This document shows, in pieces, positions 1-8,693 of a stretch of DNA of 64,000 bases (the stretch's first letter is position 1; each line of letters opens with the position of its first letter). Under the pieces are notes generated by a model that had not been told where the DNA came from, searched no databases, and saw only the letters and a list, made by a program, of their open reading frames with translations. Origin of the DNA: an uncultured Oscillospiraceae bacterium. Lineage in GTDB: Bacteria > Bacillota > Clostridia > Oscillospirales > Oscillospiraceae. The stretch lies in the NCBI GenBank assembly GCA_934573935.1, contig CAKTMO010000001.1, positions 62,001 to 126,000 on the forward strand. The letters are read 5' to 3'. The translations under genes were made by a program, and so were the position numbers.

Positions 1-2
1 TC

Positions 3-797
3 GCAGGGCACCAGCCCCAGCCGGACGACGCCCTGATCCGCCGCAGATTGCAGGAATATCAGGCTTCCGGCATCACCTACCTGCGGGACGGGGGCGACCG
101 GTTCGGGGTCTGCCTGCGGGCGAAGGAATTGGCTCCGGAGTATGGTATCACCTATCGCACACCGGCGTTTCCCATCTATAAAAAGGGTCACTACGGCAGC
201 TTCATTGGCCGCGGGTGGTCGGACATAGCGGAATACCGCGCGTTGCTGGCGGAGGCAAAGGCGGCGGGGGCGGATTTTATCAAGCTGATGGTCTCCGGAT
301 TAATGGACTTTTCCGCCTACGGCGTTTTGACGGAGGCGCCTTTGACCGGTGCGGAGATGCACGATCTCATTGCCGCCGCCCACGACCTGGGCTTTGCCGT
401 CATGGCCCACTGCAACGGGGCGGAAGCCGTGAAAAACGCAGTCATAGCAAGGGCTGACAGCATCGAGCACGGGGCGTATCCGGATGATGGCGCCTGCCAT
501 ATTCTGGCAGGAAGCGGCACGGTTTGGGTGCCCACCCTCTCCACCATCGGCAACCTGTTGGGCAGCGGACGGTATCCGGACGAGGTGGTGGAGCGCATCC
601 TCCGGTCGGCCCAGGAGAATGTGCGAAAAGTCGCAAATCTTGGCGGCCTCATCGGCTTGGGCTGTGATGCGGGAGCTTTTCGGGTGCCCCATGTGGCGGG
701 CACTTTCCGCGAAGAGCAATGGCTGCGCCAGACGCTGGGCGAAAAGGCCGAGGACATACTGTCCGCCGCTGAAGGACAAATTCGGGCAAAATTCTGA
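3..797 (+). CDS. Amidohydrolase family protein, 5' end outside window
   Basis: The reading frame is open from the first bases of the window, so the gene begins upstream; about 265 codons are visible. The protein resembles metal-dependent hydrolases of the imidazolonepropionase-like amidohydrolase superfamily. Visible signature elements in order are FIKLMVSG (the Lys is the usual carbamylated metal bridge), MAHCNG, SIEHG and near the C-terminus LGCDAG, which supply the His/His/Asp ligands of a TIM-barrel metal centre. The N-terminal HxH metal motif would lie before the window. The substrate cannot be read from sequence; cyclic amides, dipeptides and related C-N bonds are typical. It ends ahead of a convergent gene cluster and is followed by repeats. 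Family call is solid, specificity unknown. Confidence 0.8.
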   Translation, partial: AGHQPQPDDALIRRRLQEYQASGITYLRDGGDRFGVCLRAKELAPEYGITYRTPAFPIYKKGHYGSFIGRGWSDIAEYRALLAEAKAAGADFIKLMVSGLMDFSAYGVLTEAPLTGAEMHDLIAAAHDLGFAVMAHCNGAEAVKNAVIARADSIEHGAYPDDGACHILAGSGTVWVPTLSTIGNLLGSGRYPDEVVERILRSAQENVRKVANLGGLIGLGCDAGAFRVPHVAGTFREEQWLRQTLGEKAEDILSAAEGQIRAKF

Positions 798-805
798 TTT
801 TTATT

Positions 806-863
806 GGTACATAAACGGCGGTTATGGGTACCAAAACGGTACATAAACGGCCGTTATCGGTAC
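806..863. repeat. Two tandem 26-bp near-palindromic units
   Basis: Two copies (806-831 and 838-863) begin and end with GGTAC and share the core CATAAACGG..GTTAT; they differ at two positions and are offset by 32 bp. Each unit is close to a palindrome around CGGCCG. They lie just after the amidohydrolase stop codon. Function unknown; a protein binding site pair or a small repeat are both possible. Confidence 0.6.
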
Positions 864-882
864 ACTAAAACGCCGGATTTTT

Positions 883-935
883 CTCTCCCGCCGTCTCGGC
901 TTACGCCGAGACACCTCCCTCGTCAGAGGGAGGCT
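883..935. repeat. Two-hairpin intergenic repeat (CTCCCT...AGGGAG family)
   Basis: A small hairpin GTCTCGGC-tta-GCCGAGAC is followed by CCTCCCTC-gtc-GAGGGAGG. The same layout, TTCTCTCCC then a variable hairpin then a CTCCCT/AGGGAG hairpin, recurs near 18.6-18.7 kb and in degenerate form elsewhere, so this is a dispersed element and not a gene-specific terminator. Confidence 0.7.
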
Positions 936-943
936 TATTTGAT

Positions 944-982
944 AAAAAAGAGGTATTCGGGCGCTGCCCGAATACCTCTTTT
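944..982 (-). terminator. Intrinsic terminator of the cooS-cooC-acsB cluster
   Basis: A perfect GC-rich stem (AGAGGTATTCGGGC paired with GCCCGAATACCTCT) around a short loop, followed on the reverse strand by a run of T. It sits about 20 bp after the acsB stop codon. Confidence 0.9.
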
Positions 983-1003
983 CGCTATTTGGAAAATTTC
1001 CCC

Positions 1004-3133
1004 TTACATGAGAGGCTCCATCTCCAGAACGGGATGGCCCACTTCGGTGAGGAAGCCGTACAGCTCCTCCATGTCGGTGGTGACGGTCTCGTCCGCGATC
1101 ATGCTGGTGAAGTTGTCGATGCCGTACAGCTCCTTGGCGGTGGCGTTGATGCGGTCGGCCATCTGATCCTTCAGCTCCTTGGGCAGCCAGACGATGCGGC
1201 CCATGCCGCCCTCGGCGGCCAAGAACTTCTTGGAGGCGATGAACTGCTTGCCGTGGCCCATGAAGCCGGGGGTCTGGACGCCGCCGCCGGTCATGGAGGC
1301 CATCTCGGAGAAGCTCATGCCCAGGGGGGTCATGCCCACATGCTCACGGTTGGTGATGACCACGCCGTTGGACATGGGCTCGATGCCGCAGATACACTCG
1401 AAGCAGCCGCAGGAGGTCATGGGATCCTCCAGGATGGAGTACAGCGTCACGCGCTCCAGGGCGCCGTGGGAGTACTTGCAGACGGCCTCGTTGACATCCT
1501 CGTAGGCGCCCAGGCGCTCGTCGGTGCAGCGGGTCTTGGGGACGACCTGGCAGGGGCCGTTGGGATCCAGCTCGTTGGTGGCCTTGGCGTCCAGCCAGGA
1601 CACGGCGCCGCACAGACCCAGACGCTCAGGCGTGACGATGCAGACGTGGCTGGGGGAGAAGGCCTGGCACAGAATGCAGGTGTAGAACTGATCCACGGAC
1701 TCGTCGGTCATGGACTTCAGGCGGGCGTCGCGGGCCACGAAGGCCTCGTTGGCCTTGGCGCGGATCTCCTTGCAGCCCTCGGGACGGGTGCAGATGCGGA
1801 CCTGGCACTTATCCACCACGGACTCGTACTCGCCCTTGACCTTGGCGTACAGCACCTCGCCCAGATGGCGGGCGCGGAAGCCGGATTCAAAGGCGGACTT
1901 GGACACACGGATACGGATCATGTCGCGCTGGCCGGTATGCATGACGCCCTCGATGCAGTTGAGGAAGTTGTGGAACTTACGCTCGACGACCGGCTCGAAA
2001 TCGGTCTGCCAGGACTTGCCGGCCACTTCCAGGGTCATGGTCAGGCAGATCTTGGAGCCGGGCTCGAACTCGTCGAAGTCGGGGCCGTCCAGAATGATGG
2101 CGTGATCCTCGATATTCTGGGCCTCCTCGGTGCGGCAGAACTCGCAGCAGTCCACGCGGGAGCCGTCGATCTCGATCTGGGTGTCGTTCTTGCGGATGAT
2201 CTCGCCCTCGAAGGCGTTGGAGAAGGCCACAGGGATGTCGATATTGGTGACCTTGATCTTGATGTCGCGGGCCTCCAGAGAGGTCTCGATCCAGTCCTGG
2301 GTATTCTCGTTGATGATGAGGGACTTGGGAACGGCCCACATGTCATCGGTGTCGTTGGTGATGACGGGGAAGCCCAGCTGGATGGCGCCGGCGCCGCAGG
2401 CCACGGTGATGTCGGGCACGGGGGCGCAGGCGTTGACGAAGGCGAAAATACGGTGGAAGGAGTAGTCGATATGGCCGTCGTAATCACCGGGCTGGACAGC
2501 GCCGAAGATGAAGGCGGCGCGGACCACCAGGGAGATGATATGGCCCACGGACCAGATATCCTCGCCCACGGGGACGACGCGGACGTCGAAGTTCATGGTC
2601 ATGCCGCACTCGATCAGCTGGTCAATGATGCCGCCGATGAGGAACACGAAGATACCGCGGGACTGATAGCCCTTGACGGTCTCCAGAGCCTCCTCCTTGG
2701 TGGGAGCGGGGCCGATCATGACCACGAAGCCGGGGATGTCGCGGGTGACCAGGGGCACGCCCAGGGTACGAACCTCGGCGTCGGTGAAGTGGCCGTGGTA
2801 GTTGGTGCCGGCATAGGGGTCGGGGTTGCGGGCATACTTGCAGGCCTCGATCATCTCGGCGGCGATGGCGGTGCCAACACCGGAGGTAAAGATATCCTTG
2901 GTCTTATACTCGCGGGTCATCATGGCCTTCACGTCGGCCAGGGTGTCGCGCAGCTCGCCCAGGGTGGTGACCTTCTTGCCCAGGTAGGCGTAAATGCAGG
3001 ACAGGTAGTAGGCCGTGTCCGGCATCTTCATGGGAGCGGATTCGCCCAGTTCGGCGACGACGGCGTTGATCTCTGCCTCCGCCTTGGCAAACATCTCGTC
3101 GGAGCCTCTGAATACTCTATCAAATAATCCCAT
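1004..3133 (-). CDS. acsB: Acetyl-CoA synthase, CODH/ACS complex subunit (AcsB)
   Basis: Acetyl-CoA synthase joins CO, a corrinoid-bound methyl group and CoA into acetyl-CoA in the Wood-Ljungdahl pathway (cytoplasm). At 709 aa it has the length of bacterial AcsB, which carries an N-terminal CODH-interacting domain missing from the archaeal CdhC. A-cluster ligands are visible: Cys-x2-Cys-x8-Cys-x9-Cys starting at CILC near residue 485, and the Cys-Gly-Cys that holds the distal nickel near residues 572-574. The reverse-strand start is preceded by AAAGGATG. It is the last gene of cooS-cooC-acsB, 25 bp behind cooC, and is followed by a strong terminator. The corrinoid Fe-S protein (acsC/acsD) and methyltransferase (acsE) genes are not adjacent, so the complete pathway must be encoded elsewhere or be incomplete. 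Confidence 0.96.
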   Translation of the reverse strand: MGLFDRVFRGSDEMFAKAEAEINAVVAELGESAPMKMPDTAYYLSCIYAYLGKKVTTLGELRDTLADVKAMMTREYKTKDIFTSGVGTAIAAEMIEACKYARNPDPYAGTNYHGHFTDAEVRTLGVPLVTRDIPGFVVMIGPAPTKEEALETVKGYQSRGIFVFLIGGIIDQLIECGMTMNFDVRVVPVGEDIWSVGHIISLVVRAAFIFGAVQPGDYDGHIDYSFHRIFAFVNACAPVPDITVACGAGAIQLGFPVITNDTDDMWAVPKSLIINENTQDWIETSLEARDIKIKVTNIDIPVAFSNAFEGEIIRKNDTQIEIDGSRVDCCEFCRTEEAQNIEDHAIILDGPDFDEFEPGSKICLTMTLEVAGKSWQTDFEPVVERKFHNFLNCIEGVMHTGQRDMIRIRVSKSAFESGFRARHLGEVLYAKVKGEYESVVDKCQVRICTRPEGCKEIRAKANEAFVARDARLKSMTDESVDQFYTCILCQAFSPSHVCIVTPERLGLCGAVSWLDAKATNELDPNGPCQVVPKTRCTDERLGAYEDVNEAVCKYSHGALERVTLYSILEDPMTSCGCFECICGIEPMSNGVVITNREHVGMTPLGMSFSEMASMTGGGVQTPGFMGHGKQFIASKKFLAAEGGMGRIVWLPKELKDQMADRINATAKELYGIDNFTSMIADETVTTDMEELYGFLTEVGHPVLEMEPLM

Positions 3134-3158
3134 TGATCTATTTCATCCTTTCAATCAT

Positions 3159-3923
3159 TCATGTCTCGTCGATGCGCGCCTTGATGGCCCGAATTTCTTC
3201 CACGGCCCTGGGGCTGACATCGTAAGGGGAAAGGCCGCGCCGGTCGGCGTCGATGACCTCGGCATCGTAGCTGATGAAGCCCAGCAGGTTCTCCGCGGGA
3301 ATACGGGAGCGGACAAATTCACGGTCGGCGTCGTCACGGATCTTGTTGGCCACCACGTCCACACGGGTGACGCCCAGGTCGGCGGCCAGCTGCCTGACCT
3401 TTTCATAGGTCTGCACGCTGCGCGCGCCAGGCTCGATGACCACGATAAAGCGGTCCATGCTTCCGGCGGTGCCGCGGCCCAGATGCTCCAGCCCCGCCTC
3501 CATGTCCATGATGACCACATCATCCTTGCGGAACACCAGGGCGGAGAGAATGGACTTGAGCATCACATGCTCGGGGCAGACGCAGCCGCCGCCGCCGGTC
3601 TCCACCGTGCCCATGACCAGCAGCTTGACGCCGTTGATGTCGCGGGCGAATTTGTCGGGGATATCGCTGACCTGCGGGTTCAGCTTGAAGAATTTATTGG
3701 TATAGGTGGCGCCGGTGCGCTCCTCTACCAGCTGACGCATTTTGGAAATGGGGGTGATGGAATTGACCTCTTCCTCCGTCAGACCCAGGGCCAATCCCAG
3801 ATTGGCGTCGGGGTCCACGTCGGCGGCCAGCACGGTACGGCCTTCGTCGGCGTACAGGCGGGCCAGCGTGGAGGAGAGCGTCGTTTTGCCTACGCCGCCC
3901 TTTCCGGTAATGGCTACTTTCAT
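3159..3923 (-). CDS. cooC: CO dehydrogenase maturation ATPase CooC (AcsF-like)
   Basis: A 254-aa P-loop ATPase of the MinD/ParA type that helps insert nickel into CODH/ACS. The deviant Walker A GKGGVGKTT is at residues 7-15, with the second signature Lys at position 8, followed by ADVDPDAN at residues 35-41. A Cys-x-Cys pair (Cys114, Cys116) matches the metal-binding motif at the CooC dimer interface. It sits between cooS (35 bp upstream) and acsB (25 bp downstream) on the same strand, as expected for an accessory factor of these two nickel enzymes. Whether it serves the C-cluster, the A-cluster or both cannot be decided from sequence, because CooC and AcsF are close homologues. Confidence 0.93.
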   Translation of the reverse strand: MKVAITGKGGVGKTTLSSTLARLYADEGRTVLAADVDPDANLGLALGLTEEEVNSITPISKMRQLVEERTGATYTNKFFKLNPQVSDIPDKFARDINGVKLLVMGTVETGGGGCVCPEHVMLKSILSALVFRKDDVVIMDMEAGLEHLGRGTAGSMDRFIVVIEPGARSVQTYEKVRQLAADLGVTRVDVVANKIRDDADREFVRSRIPAENLLGFISYDAEVIDADRRGLSPYDVSPRAVEEIRAIKARIDET

Positions 3924-3958
3924 TGGTTCGACCTTTCCTCAGTCAAGATAGGCTCTTA

Positions 3959-5860
3959 TCAGATGCCCAGCGCGGCACGCTTGGCCTCGATACCGGCGAT
4001 CATCTTGTCGCCCAGGCTTTCGATATCGGTGTCCACGATGAAGCGGGCTTCCACCCAATCCTTGACGCCGTGCTCGCCCTGGAGCAGCTCCACCACCTCG
4101 CTGGAGCCCTTGGTGTAGGGATCCACGCCCAGGTAGGTGTCGATACCGGTGGCGACCACGTAGTTACCGATGGAGACGGCCTTCTCGCTCATCCACTCGG
4201 GGGCGCAGCCGCACAGAGGGATCTGGGAGATGTTGATGCCCCAGTCCTTGGCGATATCGGAGGCCAGCAGCATCATGCGGGAGATATCCACGCAGGAGCC
4301 CATGTGCAGCACGGGGGGGATGCCCACCAGCTCGCACACGCGCTTGAGACCCTCGCCGCAGTACTCCTTGGCGGCGGGATCCATCAGACCGGCCTTGGCG
4401 GCGGCCTGGGCGGAGCAGCCGGACAGGATGACGATGATGTCGTTCTTCAGCAGCTTCTTCATCAGCTCGATATGCGCGGTGTCGGGACGGACCTTGGGGT
4501 TATTGCAGCCCACCATGGCCACGGCGCCCCGCAGCACACCGGCCTTGACGCAGTCGATGAGGGGCTTGGTGGTGCCGTATGTATCCACGTGGGAGTTGCA
4601 CACGCCGTCCAGCTCCTTCTTGATGGCCTCCAGAGAGTAGCCCACGCGGGCCTTGGTCTTCAGCTCGGGGATGTTGACCAGCTCGGGGCGGCGGTTCTTG
4701 AAGTTCTCGATGGCGGTTTTGACGATGTTCTTGGCGTTCTCACCGGCGCTCTCGGCATGGAACTCGATGAAATCAGAGTCGGGAATGCGGGCGATGGGAG
4801 AGGTGGTGATGAACTTGGTGTGGAAGCACTTGCTCAGAGGGCCCAGCGCGGGGAAGATGCACTGCACGTCCACCACGATGGCCTCGCAGGCGCCGGTGAG
4901 CACCACGTTCTCCTGGTTCAGGAAGTTACCGGCCATGGGGATGCCGTGGCGCATGGTGACTTCGTTGCTGGTGCAGCAGACGCCGGCCACGGTGATGCCC
5001 TTGGCGCCGTTTTCCTTGGCGTAGGCGATCATCTCGGGGTCGTTGGCGTAGAACACGATCATCTCGGACAGGGAGGGATCGTGGCCGTGGACGATGATGT
5101 TGACGTTGTCCTTCTCCATAACGCCGATGTTGGCGGTGGTGTCAATGGGCTTGGGGGTGCCGAACATGACGTCGGAGAACTCGGTGCCCATCATGGAGCC
5201 GCCCCAGCCGTCGGACAGACCGGCGCGCAGGGACTGGCGGATCAGCGCCTCCGGCATGGAGGAGCAGCCCATATGGGTCATATGCAGAGACTGGGAGACC
5301 TCACGGTCGATGGCGCGGGGCTCGATGCCGGCCTTGTTCCACAGCTCTTGTGTATGCTCCGGCGCGCGCTTGAGGAAGCGCTGGACGCCGAAGGGCTTGC
5401 CGTATTCCAGCAGGCCGATCTCGGCCATTTCGTGGGCCAGGTCGTAGATGTCCTTGCCCTCGGTCTCCACGCCCCATTCCTTGGCGATGCGGATCAGCTT
5501 ATCAGGATCCTTGACCTGATAGTTGCCGCCCTCGCGGGTCTGGTACAGGGTGTGCATGATCTCACGACCATGGTCGGAGTGGGTGGCGGAGCCACCGGCG
5601 GTGAAGCGCAGATAGTTTCTGCCGACGATGCCGTGCACGTCGCAGCCGCAGATGCCGCGGGGGGCTTTGGGGGTGATGCGGCAGGGGCCCATGGAGCAGA
5701 TGCGGCAGCAGGTGCCGGCTTCGCCGAAGCCGCAGTGGGGGGTCTGGTTCTTTGCGCGCTGTTGCCAGGAATCCGCACCGACCTTGACGCCGTTTTCCAG
5801 CAGCGCGGCCGTGGCGGCTTCCATCTGTTCCACCGTGATTAAACGATCCCAATCTTTCAA
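3959..5860 (-). CDS. cooS: Anaerobic carbon monoxide dehydrogenase catalytic subunit
   Basis: A Ni-Fe-S enzyme interconverting CO and CO2 and, with AcsB, supplying CO for acetyl-CoA synthesis. The 633-aa length fits the bacterial CooS/AcsA family. N-terminal cysteines for the D and B clusters are visible: Cys43, Cys51, Cys52, Cys55 and Cys60 (motif TCCRICSMGPC), then CGC at 71-73. The start is a TTG: AGGAGG sits 8 bases upstream on the reverse strand and no ATG is better placed. It is the first gene of the cluster, with a predicted SigA promoter about 110 bp upstream and a hairpin in the leader. The rest of the subunit shows no frameshift. Confidence 0.96.
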   Translation of the reverse strand: MKDWDRLITVEQMEAATAALLENGVKVGADSWQQRAKNQTPHCGFGEAGTCCRICSMGPCRITPKAPRGICGCDVHGIVGRNYLRFTAGGSATHSDHGREIMHTLYQTREGGNYQVKDPDKLIRIAKEWGVETEGKDIYDLAHEMAEIGLLEYGKPFGVQRFLKRAPEHTQELWNKAGIEPRAIDREVSQSLHMTHMGCSSMPEALIRQSLRAGLSDGWGGSMMGTEFSDVMFGTPKPIDTTANIGVMEKDNVNIIVHGHDPSLSEMIVFYANDPEMIAYAKENGAKGITVAGVCCTSNEVTMRHGIPMAGNFLNQENVVLTGACEAIVVDVQCIFPALGPLSKCFHTKFITTSPIARIPDSDFIEFHAESAGENAKNIVKTAIENFKNRRPELVNIPELKTKARVGYSLEAIKKELDGVCNSHVDTYGTTKPLIDCVKAGVLRGAVAMVGCNNPKVRPDTAHIELMKKLLKNDIIVILSGCSAQAAAKAGLMDPAAKEYCGEGLKRVCELVGIPPVLHMGSCVDISRMMLLASDIAKDWGINISQIPLCGCAPEWMSEKAVSIGNYVVATGIDTYLGVDPYTKGSSEVVELLQGEHGVKDWVEARFIVDTDIESLGDKMIAGIEAKRAALGI

Positions 5861-5886
5861 AGTGTAATCCTCCTAACGGTTTTTTT

Positions 5887-5913
5887 GCCGGTCGCCGCGG
5901 CGCGGTGACCGGC
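5887..5913 (-). other. Leader hairpin ahead of cooS
   Basis: Inverted repeat GCCGGTC-GCC ... GGT-GACCGGC, ending about 14 bases before the cooS Shine-Dalgarno in the transcript. On the reverse strand it is followed by A residues, not T, so it is not an intrinsic terminator; it could affect mRNA stability or translation. Confidence 0.5.
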
Positions 5914-5976
5914 CTGCTTATTCTATGTGTGTTGCCCTATCGGATGACGGTTCCTCCCACCCTCATCTTTGACATT

Positions 5977-6005
5977 ACTTTAACAAAGTATTGGGCGCTT
6001 GTCAA
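5977..6005 (-). promoter_or_regulatory. Predicted SigA promoter of cooS-cooC-acsB
   Basis: On the reverse strand: TTGACA, 17-bp spacer, TAAAGT. The same -35/-10 pair with the same spacing occurs upstream of the trpS T-box leader, which supports it as a real local consensus. Predicted transcript start near 5970 gives a leader of about 110 nt. Confidence 0.65.
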
Positions 6006-6132
6006 CAAGGGAAATCAAAATTCCCGTGGTTTTTTGGAAAATCTCCATAAAATTTCGCGGCGCTCCCGAGTGCGGCGGCATATGTCCGCGGAGGGGTGAC
6101 ACCCCTCCTCTTCTCCCCGATCCGGCAAGCAG

Positions 6133-6170
6133 AAAGCAGCGCCGCGGCAGGTGCCGCGGCGCTGCTTTTT
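6133..6170 (-). terminator. Terminator after the trpB-like gene
   Basis: Sixteen-base-pair perfect stem (AAAGCAGCGCCGCGGC and its complement) with loop AGGT, directly after the TrpB2 stop codon. T runs are present on both sides, shorter on the reverse strand, so it may work in both directions. Confidence 0.85.
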
Positions 6171-6178
6171 CATTTTGT

Positions 6179-7570
6179 TTATTCGTTGCCGGGGAACTGG
6201 GGGATGGTGGCGAAGCCTTTGGCCAGATCGGCGTCGGTGGGGATATAGTCGCCCATGTCGCCATCGTTATACTTGCCGTAGGCCACCATGTCGAAGTAGC
6301 CTGTGCCGGTAAGGCCGAAGACGATGGTCTTCTCCTCGCCGGTCTCGCGGCACTTGACGGCCTCGTCGATAGCGGCGCGGATGGCGTGGCTGGACTCAGG
6401 GGCGGGCAGGATGCCCTCGCAGCGGGCAAACTCCTCCGCCGCCTGGAAGACGCTGGTCTGCTCCACGCTGCGGGCCTCCAGATAGCCGTCATGATACAGC
6501 TGGGAGACGATGCCGCTCATACCGTGGTAGCGCAGGCCGCCGGCGTGGTTGGCGGAGGGGATGAAGCCGTTGCCCAGGGTGTACATCTTGGCCATGGGGC
6601 AGATCATGCCGGTGTCGCAGAAGTCATATTTGAAGACGCCGCGGGTCAGGCTGGGGCAGGAGGCGGGCTCTACGGCGATGATGCGGTAGTTGGCCTCGCC
6701 GCGGAGCATCTGGCCCACGAAGGGGGAGATGAGGCCGCCCAGGTTGGAGCCGCCGCCGGCGCAGCCGATGATGATGTCGGGCTTGATGCCGTACTTCTCC
6801 AGAGCGGTCTGGGTCTCCAGGCCGATGACGGACTGATGCAGCAGCACCTGATTCAGCACGCTGCCCAGGACGTAGCGATAACCCTCGCGGGTAGTGGCGG
6901 CCTCCACGGCCTCGCTGATGGCGCAGCCCAGGGAGCCGGTGGTACCGGGGAACTCGGCCAGGATCTTGCGGCCCACCTCGGTGGTGTTGGAGGGAGAGGG
7001 GGTGACGTTGGCGCCGTAGGTGCGCATGACCTCGCGGCGGAAGGGCTTTTGCTCATAGGAGCACTTGACCATGAACACGCGGCAGTCCAGGCCCAGATAG
7101 GCGCAGGCCATGCTGAGGGCCGTGCCCCACTGACCGGCGCCGGTCTCGGTGGTGACGCCCTTGAGGCCCTGCTGCTTGGCGTAGTAGGCCTGGGCGATGG
7201 CGGAGTTCAGCTTGTGGCTGCCGGAGGTGTTGTTGCCCTCGAACTTATAGTAGATCTTGGCAGGGGTCTGGAGCTTCTCCTCCAGACAGTAGGCGCGGAC
7301 CAGCGGGGAGGGACGGTACATCTTATAGAAGTTGCGGATATCCTCGGGGATCTCAAAATAGGCGGTGGTGTCGTCCATCTCCTGCTTCACCAGCTCGGCG
7401 CAGAAGACGCCGCCCAGTTCCTCGGCGGTCATGGGCTTCAGGGTGCCGGGGTTCAGCAGGGGTGCGGGCTTGTTGGTCATGTCGGCGCGGACGTTGTACC
7501 AATATTTGGGCATCTCCTCTTCGGTGAGGTAGATCTTGTAGGGGATGTTTCTGTCTTTCAGCTCTTTCAT
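6179..7570 (-). CDS. trpB: TrpB2-type tryptophan synthase beta chain-like protein
   Basis: PLP enzyme that condenses indole with serine to tryptophan. The length (463 aa) and the N-terminal extension with YLTEEEMPKYWYN mark the TrpB2 subgroup, longer than the TrpB1 that pairs with TrpA. The PLP lysine is Lys120 in NNTSGSHKLNSA, TETGAGQWG (141-149) gives the catalytic Glu region, and a GCAGGGSN phosphate loop follows. No trpA or other trp biosynthesis gene is near. It lies 40 bp behind trpS and no terminator separates them, so it is probably transcribed from the trpS T-box promoter. Salvage of indole made by neighbouring gut bacteria is a reasonable role; a serine deaminase-type side activity cannot be excluded. 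Confidence 0.9.
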   Translation of the reverse strand: MKELKDRNIPYKIYLTEEEMPKYWYNVRADMTNKPAPLLNPGTLKPMTAEELGGVFCAELVKQEMDDTTAYFEIPEDIRNFYKMYRPSPLVRAYCLEEKLQTPAKIYYKFEGNNTSGSHKLNSAIAQAYYAKQQGLKGVTTETGAGQWGTALSMACAYLGLDCRVFMVKCSYEQKPFRREVMRTYGANVTPSPSNTTEVGRKILAEFPGTTGSLGCAISEAVEAATTREGYRYVLGSVLNQVLLHQSVIGLETQTALEKYGIKPDIIIGCAGGGSNLGGLISPFVGQMLRGEANYRIIAVEPASCPSLTRGVFKYDFCDTGMICPMAKMYTLGNGFIPSANHAGGLRYHGMSGIVSQLYHDGYLEARSVEQTSVFQAAEEFARCEGILPAPESSHAIRAAIDEAVKCRETGEEKTIVFGLTGTGYFDMVAYGKYNDGDMGDYIPTDADLAKGFATIPQFPGNE

Positions 7571-7610
7571 GATGTTTCTCCTTTATATTCTATAATGTAT
7601 TGATTTCTAT

Positions 7611-8654
7611 TCAGGCGAAATAATCGATCTTCATGGCGTGCTTGACCTTGTCCAGTGTCTTGGCGGCCTCGGCCTGGGCGGCAAAGCTGCCCTGACGCAG
7701 AATCTCCATGACGGCGGCGGGGTCCTTTGCCAGCTCCTGACGGCGGGTACGGATAGGCTCCAAGGTCTCCTGCAGGACGTTGTTGAGGAATTTCTTCACC
7801 TTCACATCCCCCAGGCCGCCCCGCTCATAGTGGGCTTTCAGCTCATCCAGATCGGCGTAGTCCGGCAGGTAGCGGGCAAAGTGCTCGTCGGTGCAGAAGG
7901 CGTCCAGGTACAGAAACACGGGGTTGTCCTTCGTGTTGCCAGGGTCGGACACCTGCAGGTGGTTGGGATCGGTGTACATGCCCATGACCTTGGTGCGGAT
8001 ATCGTCGGGGTCATCGGAGAGGTAGATGCAGTTGCCCAGAGATTTGCTCATCTTGGCCTTGCCGTCGGTGCCGGGGAGGCGGAGGCAGGCCTCGTTATCC
8101 GGCAGGAGGGCGGTGGGTTCCACCAGCGTCTCACCGTAGAGCTCGTTGAAGCGGCGGACGATCTCGCGGGCCTGCTCCAGCATGGGGAGCTGATCCTCGC
8201 CCACAGGGACGGTGTCCGCCATGAAGGCGGTGATGTCCGCCGTCTGGCTGACGGGGTAGGTCAGGAAGCCCATGGGGATGCTGTGGTTGAAGCCACGGAG
8301 CTGGATCTCCGCTTTGACGGTGGGGTTGCGTTCCAGACGGGCCAGAGTCACCAGATTCATGTAGTAGAAGGTCAGTTCCGTCAGCTCGCTGACGTGGGAC
8401 TGCACCAGAATGGTGGACTTTTTCGGGTCGATGCCGCAGGAGAGGTAGTCCAGCGCCACCTCCAGGATGTTGTCCCGCACCTTCTGGGGATGGTCGAAGT
8501 TGTCGGTGAGGGCCTGGGCGTCGGCGATCATAAAGAACAGCTTTTCAAATTTGCCGCTGTTCTGCAGGGTAACGCGGTTGCGGAGGGAGCCGACGAAGTG
8601 GCCCACATGAAGCCGTCCGGTGGGACGGTCGCCTGTCAGAATGATCTTTCCCAT
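7611..8654 (-). CDS. trpS: Tryptophanyl-tRNA synthetase
   Basis: Class I aminoacyl-tRNA synthetase charging tRNA-Trp, 347 aa, normal for bacterial TrpRS. The HIGH motif appears as HVGH at residues 16-19 and the KMSKS loop near residue 200 ([11 protein letters not shown]). An upstream in-frame extension exists to 8912, but it runs through the T-box leader and its terminator; the start used here (ATG GGA AAG) has AGGAG 8 bases upstream and begins with the expected [15 protein letters not shown]. It is the first gene of a two-gene unit with the TrpB2 gene and is controlled by a T-box riboswitch with a TGG specifier. Confidence 0.97.
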   Translation of the reverse strand: MGKIILTGDRPTGRLHVGHFVGSLRNRVTLQNSGKFEKLFFMIADAQALTDNFDHPQKVRDNILEVALDYLSCGIDPKKSTILVQSHVSELTELTFYYMNLVTLARLERNPTVKAEIQLRGFNHSIPMGFLTYPVSQTADITAFMADTVPVGEDQLPMLEQAREIVRRFNELYGETLVEPTALLPDNEACLRLPGTDGKAKMSKSLGNCIYLSDDPDDIRTKVMGMYTDPNHLQVSDPGNTKDNPVFLYLDAFCTDEHFARYLPDYADLDELKAHYERGGLGDVKVKKFLNNVLQETLEPIRTRRQELAKDPAAVMEILRQGSFAAQAEAAKTLDKVKHAMKIDYFA

Positions 8655-8693
8655 GATGGTTTCTCCTTTTATGTGAACATGTTTTTGAACAAA

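Noticed and set aside
989..3127. 712-aa forward ORF opposite acsB, and similar long antisense ORFs opposite cooS, pyrG, uvrB, trpB and recD2
   Set aside because: Low-complexity translations rich in His, Gly, Leu and Asp, caused by GC-rich codons read antisense. The opposite strand holds clearly recognised enzymes with RBS and motifs.
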